NCBI GenBank assembly: GCA_016711085.1
Contig: JADJTR010000010.1
Location: forward strand, 1 to 7,855
DNA length: 7,855 nt
Direction of reading: 5' to 3'
Source of the DNA: Phyllobacteriaceae bacterium
GTDB lineage: Bacteria > Pseudomonadota > Alphaproteobacteria > Rhizobiales > Rhizobiaceae
The position numbers were made by a program, and so were the translations under genes. The notes beneath the pieces were generated by a model. It was not told where the DNA came from, made no database searches, and worked only from the letters and a program-made list of their open reading frames with translations. Shown in pieces: positions 1 to 4,654 of the stretch; position 1 is the stretch's first letter, and every line of letters starts with the position of its first letter.

Positions 1-569
1 ATCGCCCGCTCGATCCCGGTCGAGGAGCGCAAACGCACGATGCGCCCGACGCCCAATCCGAGTTCGTCGGCAAGCGCCTTGCCGATCAGGATCGTGTCGC
101 CGGAAACCGAGGCGTCGCCGGCGACGAGGCGGCCCTTCAGATTGGCGATGGCCGAGACCTTGTCCGGTTCGATGCCGGTGACGGCGATTGGCGGCGGTTT
201 CGCTGACCACGAGGAAGCCGTTGCCGGCAATCTGCGGCGACACGGCGAGGACGCCGGGCAACGCCGCGATGACGGGGGCAAAGGTCGCCGCCGTCCGGAT
301 CTGCGTCAGGCGCCCTTCGCCTTGCTGGCGGGCGGTCAGGACGGTCCCCTCGAACGCGCCCGCAATCGGTCCCGCGTCCACGACGGGCCCTGACCACGAC
401 GAGCGATATCGTCGAGGGTTTGTCGCACCAGATAGACGGCGAGGCCGCCGATCAGCGCCGACATGAAAATGAAGACGAACACGCCGACCGCGACGCCGAC
501 GATCAGCAATGCGCTCTGGCCCGGCGTCGCCGTCACGTATCGCAAACCCACCTTCAGCACGTGGCGCAT
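1..569 (-). CDS. ABC transporter permease, MacB/DevC-like, N-terminal part (frameshifted, runs off left edge)
   Basis: Inner-membrane permease of a MacAB/DevBC-type exporter. The ATG at 569 gives MMRHVLKVGLRY-like residues after a TTG at 572; I choose the ATG at 569 because it overlaps the adaptor's TGA (TGATG), which suggests translational coupling. One long hydrophobic segment (about residues 16-45, rich in VAVGVFVFIFMSALIGGL) is the first membrane helix. The periplasmic MacB-type domain follows, but in another frame: AGAFEGTVLTARQQGEG, then VIAALPGVLAVSPQIAG. After a second shift the original frame returns with IAVTGIEPDKVSAIANL and ILIGKALADELGLGVG, typical of MacB_PCD domains. The shifts lie at about 380-405 and 192-203 and cancel out. 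The first may be one missing base or two extra bases; I cannot tell which. The FtsX-like C-terminal membrane part lies outside the window. The substrate cannot be read from this. Indel error is likelier than decay. Confidence 0.8.
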
Positions 570-1686
570 CAACCGCCCCGTTTCGCCGCGATCGCGTCGC
601 CCTCGCCGATCCCCGCCGGATCGACGATCACCCGGTCTCCGGCGGCCAGTCCATCAACGATGCGCAGCCGATCGGCCGGCCACTCTTCACCGTCACCGCC
701 CGGCGTGCGGCGAAACCGCCGATGTCGATGAAAACCGTCCGTCCTGTCGCCCCGCCGATCAGCGCGCTTCGCGGTACGGTCAGCGCGTCGGCGCTTTCCT
801 CGACCACGATGTTCGCGGTCACCGACAGGCCCGGCGGTAGCGCAACGGGCGTGTCGAAGGCGATGCGCGCCAGCAAACCACCGGTCGACGGATCGACTTC
901 CGGCGCAAGCCAGGCGATTCGGGCCGCCAGCGTTCCGCCCATTCCGGTCGGCAGCACGCCGTCTTCGCACCGACGGCGATTTCCGCGGCGTAGAGTTCAT
1001 CGATTTCAGTTTCGACAAGGGGGTCGGCGAGATCAGCCAGCGTAAACAGCGTCGTTGCGTGTCGACGATCTGCCCCGGCTCGACATCGCGCGTCATCGTC
1101 ACGCCGTCGAATGGCGCGGCGAGCGTATAAAGCGCTCGTTGGCTTTTCGCCTGGTCGTAGGCGGCCGCGAAGCGGCGAACTTCGCTCTGCGCCACCGCGA
1201 GCGCCGCCAAGGCGTCCTCCAGGGCTTTCTTCGGCGCGGAGGAACCGAGCCCACGGGTGCGGTCGACGTCGGCTTGCGCCTTGGCGGCCTGCGCCTCGGC
1301 CGAGGCGAGCGCCGCTTCCGCCTGATCAGCGATCGCCTTGGCCACATCGTCCTTCAGCCGCGCCAGCATCACTCCGGCCTTGACCGGCGTTCCTCGGCCG
1401 CGGCGACCTCGACGACTTCGCCGGCGACAGGCGAACGCACCGCGATCGTTCGCCTGGCCGCGACGCGGCCGTTGACAGCGAGGACCCTTGTGACAGGCCC
1501 AGGCGTCATCGTTTCCATGACGACCGATTTCGGCTTGACGTCCCATGGTTTTACCCATGACAGGCCGGCGGCAGCCGCCAACGCAAGCGCCATGCCCAGC
1601 CCGAGACGCCGCGGCCAACGCGACTTCGCCGGCGCGTGCTGGACCGCGCCAGTCGTCTGCTTCCTTTCAGAACCCGGTGAAATCAC
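569..1686 (-). CDS. HlyD/MacA-type periplasmic adaptor (membrane fusion protein) of an efflux pump, four frameshifts
   Basis: Periplasmic adaptor linking an inner-membrane pump to an outer-membrane channel. The likely start is GTG at 1686, because no in-frame ATG lies just upstream. A basic N-terminus is followed by one membrane anchor at about residues 28-46. Next come a barrel-sandwich half (VRSPVAGEVVEV), an Ala/Glu/Gln-rich coiled-coil hairpin (about 1345-1145), the second half (LYTLAAPFDGVTMTRDVEPG), a beta-barrel section (LFTLADLADPLVETEIDELY) and a membrane-proximal end (VDGLAAGDRVIVDPAGIGEG). These pieces lie in successive frames, joined by shifts near 1392, 1055, 959 and 677. Each is repaired by adding one base, and each can be read as one base lost from a three-base run. 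The repaired protein would have about 373 residues, normal for the family. It is first in an operon with the overlapping permease. The substrate is unknown. It could be a true pseudogene, but the uniform single-base losses point to assembly error. Confidence 0.8.
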
Positions 1687-1893
1687 GTCTCGCCCGCTTT
1701 CTTGCGTTCTACGACGCGATTTGGCGGGCGGATCAACCCGCCGTCCCTACGTCAGCGCAATGCAACTCCGATTCGGAGGAAAAGGCGAGGCGGCGCCTGC
1801 TTTCCTGTTGACGGCCGGCTGTCGGCACTGTCGAAAACGCAGCCATTGCGTTATTGCCGGCTAAAATTTCGCCGGCGATGCGCGAGGATCACG
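1687..1893. promoter_or_regulatory. Divergent intergenic region between the efflux operon and the DUF47-pit unit
   Basis: This 207-bp gap holds the 5' ends of two divergent units and no convincing gene. Reading right, three CTGT-starting heptamers occur at 1805-1811 (CTGTTGA), 1819-1825 (CTGTCGG) and 1828-1834 (CTGTCGA). An inverted repeat GCCGGC with a 9-nt A/T-rich loop lies at 1856-1876, and a TAAAAT element at 1862-1867 inside that loop could serve as a -10. I see no good -35 at the right distance from it. The TTGACG at 1808-1813 has no good -10 partner. On the minus strand, upstream of the GTG at 1686, I see only a weak GCGAGA ribosome binding site and no clear promoter. Confidence 0.4.
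1856..1876 (+). repeat. Inverted repeat GCCGGC-N9-GCCGGC upstream of the DUF47 gene
   Basis: Two copies of the self-complementary hexamer GCCGGC flank the 9-nt loop TAAAATTTC. In RNA this could form a 6-bp GC stem ending 7 nt before the GAGGA ribosome binding site. If TAAAAT acts as a promoter -10, it is a DNA-level dyad rather than an RNA hairpin. Short GC palindromes are common in GC-rich genomes, so a role is uncertain. Confidence 0.4.
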
Positions 1894-2538
1894 ATGTTCG
1901 GGTTTTTCAAGAAGCTGATGCCGAAGGAGGAGCGCTTCTTCGACATGTTCGAGCGTCACGCCGCGCTTTCGGTCGCCGGCGCGAGGGCGCTGCGCGCCGT
2001 GCTCGACGGCGGCGACGCCATCGCCGCCAACAGCGCGATTGTGATGAAGCACGAGGACGACGCCGACCACGTCACCCAGGACGTGATGAACGCCATTCAT
2101 CGCTCCTTCATCACGCCCTTCGATCGCACCGACATCAAGGACCTGATCACGGCGATGGACGACGCGCTCGACCAGATGAACAAGACGGTCAAGGCGATCG
2201 CCCTGTTCGACGTGCGTTCGTTCGATCCCGAAATGCGCGCCATGGGCGACCAGATCGTCAGCCTCGCCGAGCGTACCGCCGAAGCCTTGCCGCTGATGCG
2301 CAACATCGGAGGCAATTCCGCCCGCCTGCACGAACTGACCGGCGAAATCGTCCGCGTCGAGGGCGAGAACGATCACACCTACGACGCCGGACTGAAGGCG
2401 CTGCTTGCCGGTCCCGCCAAATCGGATGCCATGGCGTGGATCGTCGGCTCGGAAATCTACGCCCATCTGGAAAAGGTCGGCGACCGCTTCGAGCAGGTCG
2501 CCAACACCATGAGCGGCATCGTCATCGATCACGCCTGA
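1894..2538 (+). CDS. DUF47 / PhoU-like accessory protein of the PiT phosphate transporter
   Basis: Cytoplasmic all-helical protein of the DUF47 family (PhoU-like fold; TIGR00153 type), usually encoded next to PiT permeases and thought to modulate phosphate uptake; its biochemistry is not well defined. The ATG at 1894 is preceded by GAGGA at 1884-1888 with 5-nt spacing and gives 214 residues, the family's usual size. An open frame continues upstream to 1702, but that part does not resemble the family. Visible features are the N-terminus MFGFFKKLMPKEERFF, the acidic cluster HEDDAD at 53-58 (a PhoU-like metal-ligand position), the typical FITPFDR at 72-78 and MDDALD at 88-93. The final third is helical and ends in LEKVGDRFEQVANT. 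There is no signal peptide or membrane segment. The pit gene follows after 21 bp, so co-transcription is very likely. Intact, with no frameshift. Confidence 0.93.
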   Translation: MFGFFKKLMPKEERFFDMFERHAALSVAGARALRAVLDGGDAIAANSAIVMKHEDDADHVTQDVMNAIHRSFITPFDRTDIKDLITAMDDALDQMNKTVKAIALFDVRSFDPEMRAMGDQIVSLAERTAEALPLMRNIGGNSARLHELTGEIVRVEGENDHTYDAGLKALLAGPAKSDAMAWIVGSEIYAHLEKVGDRFEQVANTMSGIVIDHA

Positions 2539-2559
2539 CGCCGCGCCGGGAAGACCACG

Positions 2560-3555
2560 ATGGAACATGTTACCTTTCTGCTGGTTTTCCTGATCGGCGT
2601 CGCGCTGCTGTTCGATTTGATCAATGGCATGCACGACGCGGCGAATTCGATCGCCACCGTCGTTTCCACCCGCGTGCTGAAGCCATTCCAGGCGGTGCTG
2701 TGGGCCGCGTTCTTCAATTTCGCCGCCTATTTCCTGTTCGAGGCGCATGTCGCCAGCACGATCGGCAAGGGGCTGATCTCGCCGGACCTGATCGACAACG
2801 CCGTCGTCTTCGGCGCGCTCGCCGGCGCCATCGCCTGGAACCTGATCACCTGGTGGGGCGGCATACCGTCGTCGTCGTCGCACGCCCTCGTCGGCGGCAT
2901 TGTCGGGGCGGGCGTCGCCAAGGCCGGCTTTTCCGCCATCGTCTGGGGCGGCTTGTCGAAAACGCTCTACGCCATCGTGCTGTCGCCGGTGACCGGCTTC
3001 ATCCTCGCGCTGCTGCTGGTGCTTCTGGTGAGCTGGCTGTTCCTGCGCGCCAGCCCGGCCTTCGCCGACAGCCTGTTTCGCCGTCTGCAGCTGGTGACGG
3101 CGGCGCTCTATTCGCTCGGCCACGGCTCCAACGACGCGCAGAAGACCGCCGGCATCATCGCGGTGCTGCTGTATTCGAACGGCGTCTACGCCGAATTCAC
3201 CGTGCCCGGCTGGGTGATACTGGCCTGCTACACGGTGATGGGCCTCGGCACGTTGTTCGGCGGCTGGCGCATCGTCCACACGATGGGCTCCAAGATCACC
3301 CGGTTGACGCCCATGCAGGGCTTCTGCGCCGAGACCGCCGGCGCCATCACGTTGTTCGGCGCGACATCCCTCGGCATTCCGGTGTCCACCACGCACACCA
3401 TCACCTCGTCCATCGTCGGCGTCGGCGCGGCCAGGCGGGTTTCGGCGGTGCGCTGGAACATCGCCACCGGCATTGTCTACGCGTGGATCATCACCATCCC
3501 GGCGTCGGCGCTCATTGCCGCGATCGCCTACATGCTGGCGAGCGCGTTCATTTGA
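2560..3555 (+). CDS. pit: PiT-family inorganic phosphate transporter, Pit
   Basis: Low-affinity phosphate permease of the inner membrane (PHO4/PiT family, SLC20-related), normally a symporter of metal-phosphate with protons in bacteria. The 331-residue protein is strongly hydrophobic and shows the family's inverted-repeat design, with two copies of each signature. These are GMHDAANS at 23-30 and HGSNDAQK at 188-195 (the GANDVANA-type motif with its key Asn and Asp), and GIPSSSSHALVGG at 101-113 and GIPVSTTHT at 272-280. It matches the short bacterial form, like rhizobial Pit, rather than the 500-residue E. coli PitA. The ATG at 2560 has only a weak GGGAAG upstream (2548-2553), consistent with coupling to the DUF47 gene 21 bp before it. 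In Sinorhizobium the equivalent orfA-pit operon is known to be repressed by PhoB under phosphate starvation; whether that holds here cannot be seen. Arsenate would be expected to enter by the same route. Intact. Confidence 0.95.
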   Translation: MEHVTFLLVFLIGVALLFDLINGMHDAANSIATVVSTRVLKPFQAVLWAAFFNFAAYFLFEAHVASTIGKGLISPDLIDNAVVFGALAGAIAWNLITWWGGIPSSSSHALVGGIVGAGVAKAGFSAIVWGGLSKTLYAIVLSPVTGFILALLLVLLVSWLFLRASPAFADSLFRRLQLVTAALYSLGHGSNDAQKTAGIIAVLLYSNGVYAEFTVPGWVILACYTVMGLGTLFGGWRIVHTMGSKITRLTPMQGFCAETAGAITLFGATSLGIPVSTTHTITSSIVGVGAARRVSAVRWNIATGIVYAWIITIPASALIAAIAYMLASAFI

Positions 3556-3606
3556 ACGTCATATTCCTTCGTGCATTCTTCGGCCGCGAATCAGCTTAGC
3601 TGACGA
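3556..3606 (+). promoter_or_regulatory. Short gap between pit and the Nudix gene with a 13-bp dyad
   Basis: The 51-bp gap contains TCAGCT-T-AGCTGA at 3591-3603, a perfect inverted repeat ending 3 nt before the ATG at 3607, where a ribosome binding site would normally be. A second inverted repeat, CGTTCA-TT-TGAACG (3545-3558), straddles the pit stop codon, but it has no T-run and is not a convincing terminator. No clear -35/-10 pair is seen. The Nudix gene could be read from the pit transcript or from a weak promoter of its own. Confidence 0.4.
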
Positions 3607-4176
3607 ATGATCGGACACGGGATTCGGGCGATGGTCGACGGGACCGACATCAAGCTTGCCGGCGTGGCGCGCCGCCTGTTCGGCACCGACGCCGAAGCCG
3701 CGGTCGCCGCCCTGCCGTGGCGGCGCGGTCGGGACGGCGTGGAAGTCCTGCTCGTCACCAGTCGCGGCACCGGCCGCTGGATCATCCCCAAGGGCTGGAG
3801 CGAGCGCGGAGAACTGAAGAACGAGGCGGCGGCGCGCGAAGCCTGGGAGGAGGCCGGCGTCACCGGCATCGCCTCGCCCGTCGTTGTCGGCGCCTTCGAA
3901 TACGACAAGCTGTTGCGCTCGGGCGCGACGCGTCATTGCCACGTCGAGGTCTTCGGCCTCGAGGTCCGGCGCGTCGACGACATCTGGCCGGAAATGTGCG
4001 AACGCGACCGGCGCTGGTTTACGACCGCCCGCGCGGTCGAGGCCTGCGGCGAGCCGGGATTGGCGCCGATCATCGAATCGTTCCGGCCGGCGCAAGGCCT
4101 GACGGTTCTCCCCGTTTTCCACACCGCGCACACACAACATCTAGTCTTTTGCGCCGGCTTCCAATCGAACCCTTGA
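3607..4176 (+). CDS. Nudix hydrolase, DIPP-like (diadenosine/diphosphoinositol polyphosphate type)
   Basis: Cytoplasmic Mg2+-dependent hydrolase of nucleoside-diphosphate-linked compounds. The Nudix box fits the consensus GX5EX7REUXEEXGU exactly: G63, E69, R77, E78, E81, E82 and G84, counted from the ATG at 3607. The preceding RWIIPKGW is characteristic of the DIPP/Nudix_Hydrolase_9 group, whose members cleave diadenosine polyphosphates or diphosphoinositol polyphosphates; the actual substrate here is not shown. Length is 189 residues. The start is uncertain: ATG 3607 has no visible ribosome binding site, while ATG 3631 (residue 9, MVDGTDIKLAGV) has only weak G-rich sequence upstream and would still leave the whole fold. 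The last 25 residues after FRPAQG look like a family-independent tail. It lies 51 bp after pit in the same direction and is followed by hairpins at 4208-4243, so it may close the phosphate operon. Intact. Confidence 0.9.
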   Translation: MIGHGIRAMVDGTDIKLAGVARRLFGTDAEAAVAALPWRRGRDGVEVLLVTSRGTGRWIIPKGWSERGELKNEAAAREAWEEAGVTGIASPVVVGAFEYDKLLRSGATRHCHVEVFGLEVRRVDDIWPEMCERDRRWFTTARAVEACGEPGLAPIIESFRPAQGLTVLPVFHTAHTQHLVFCAGFQSNP

Positions 4177-4377
4177 CGCCCGCCCGCGAGTCGCTTTTAT
4201 TCACGAGGCATCCGCGTTCGGGATGCGGCCGCGAAAAGCGGCCGGGGCGAATTTTCAGGCAATGTAAGAGCGTTCTGGCGCATCCGCCGCGTACAAGCAG
4301 GCGGAGGGGAAGCAGGTTTGCGTCGAACGGCGGGAATGGTGGGGGCGTGCAAAAGTAGCGGTGGATACGGAGCGTTA
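4177..4377. other. Non-coding stretch after the Nudix gene
   Basis: Apart from the hairpin pair at 4208-4243, I see no gene here. The short open frames on either strand have no ribosome binding site and no recognisable protein features. Base composition is mixed, with G-rich runs at 4290-4350, and it turns A/T-rich at about 4375 where the nrdJ promoter region begins. Confidence 0.5.
4208..4243 (+). terminator. Twin hairpins after the Nudix gene, possible terminator
   Basis: Two adjacent stems: GCATCC (4208-4213) pairs with GGATGC (4221-4226) across a 7-nt loop, and GGCCGC (4227-4232) pairs with GCGGCC (4238-4243) across the loop GAAAA. The second stem is a perfect 6-bp GC stem. It is not directly followed by a U-run; TTTT occurs only at 4252-4255. 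It is therefore a weak or non-canonical intrinsic terminator, or it may stabilise the 3' end of the Nudix mRNA. It lies 32 nt after the Nudix stop codon. Confidence 0.45.
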
Positions 4378-4393
4378 ACACAAAATTTAGTAT
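4378..4393 (+). promoter_or_regulatory. NrdR-box-like site 1 upstream of nrdJ
   Basis: The 16-mer ACACAAAATTTAGTAT matches the published NrdR box consensus acaCwAtATaTwGtgt at 13 of 16 positions by my count, including the conserved C and G arms and the central AT. It is an imperfect dyad with 6 of 8 symmetric pairs. NrdR is the ATP/dATP-sensing repressor of ribonucleotide reductase genes and binds paired boxes. The call is supported by the second site centred exactly 31 bp downstream. Confidence 0.65.
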
Positions 4394-4422
4394 TGTCTCC
4401 GACCATGGCTACTAGATATAGT
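4393..4422 (+). promoter_or_regulatory. Predicted sigma70-type promoter of nrdJ
   Basis: TTGTCT at 4393-4398 (4 of 6 matches to TTGACA) and TATAGT at 4417-4422 (5 of 6 matches to TATAAT) are separated by 18 bp. The likely transcription start is near 4429. The promoter lies in the only clearly A/T-rich patch of the gap and is sandwiched by the two NrdR-like boxes. Confidence 0.5.
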
Positions 4423-4424
4423 GC
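4409..4424 (+). promoter_or_regulatory. NrdR-box-like site 2 upstream of nrdJ
   Basis: The 16-mer CTACTAGATATAGTGC contains the near-palindrome ACTAGATATAGT and matches the NrdR consensus at about 12 of 16 positions, with every core position but one conserved. A gap of 15 bp separates it from site 1 (centres 4385.5 and 4416.5, 31 bp apart). This is the three-helical-turn spacing reported for paired NrdR boxes. It overlaps the predicted -10 of the nrdJ promoter, which fits repression by blocking RNA polymerase. Confidence 0.68.
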
Positions 4425-4428
4425 AATC

Positions 4429-4654
4429 CCGTTTCGGCGGGGAATCAGAAAACCAGTATCAGTATCGGACCGTGCGGCCGGTCTGCGTCGGGCTTGTGTC
4501 CCGGGACGCGTTTGCCCGAGAGGCGGATGGACCGCGCGATGATGGAGACCGGAAAGCGCGATCGCGTTTCCCGGAACGGCCTGAATTCGCCTTGCCTCGC
4601 GCTCCGGGACATCCGGACCGGCATGTGCTACATATAGAGAGAAGGACGACCACA
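4429..4654 (+). other. Long, probably structured nrdJ leader
   Basis: If transcription starts near 4429, the leader is about 225 nt, far more than translation requires. Several stems can be drawn: GACCG/CGGTC (4468-4472 with 4479-4483), TCGGGC/GCCCGA (4488-4493 with 4514-4519, enclosing the palindrome GTCCCGGGAC at 4498-4507), and a 10-bp, twice-bulged hairpin at 4549-4574 with loop GATC. Because NrdJ uses adenosylcobalamin, I looked for a cobalamin riboswitch. GGAGACCGG at 4544-4552 matches the core of the B12 box, and GGGGAATCAG at 4440-4449 resembles an upstream conserved segment. The expected CCCGC-ACUGU element is absent, so I do not call one. The ribosome binding site GAAGGA (4641-4646) lies 8 nt before the ATG. 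Confidence 0.4.

Noticed and set aside
137..397. Arg/Pro-rich 86-codon minus-strand frame in the permease
   Set aside because: The neighbouring frame gives recognisable MacB-type sequence (AGAFEGTVLTARQQGEG), so this frame is a shadow.
1702..1893. Upstream extension of the DUF47 protein to an ATG at 1702
   Set aside because: The added 64 residues do not resemble the family. The ATG at 1894 has a good ribosome binding site and gives the normal length.
1861..3396. A 511-codon minus-strand frame, and a 581-codon plus-strand frame at 1854-3599, over DUF47 and pit
   Set aside because: Both are shadows: rich in Arg, His, Gly and Gln with no recognisable motif, while the true frames carry complete family signatures.
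3545..3558. Inverted repeat around the pit stop codon as a terminator
   Set aside because: The spacer is 2 nt, the stem is short and no T-run follows.
4440..4552. A definite call of an AdoCbl riboswitch
   Set aside because: Only two short similarities are present and the diagnostic CCCGC-ACUGU segment is missing. Kept as a hypothesis, not as a feature.
4421..4654. An upstream extension of nrdJ from 4421
   Set aside because: The added sequence is non-conserved and would cover the promoter and the GAAGGA site; MRIERHFTKAGQSPY is the normal NrdJ N-terminus.
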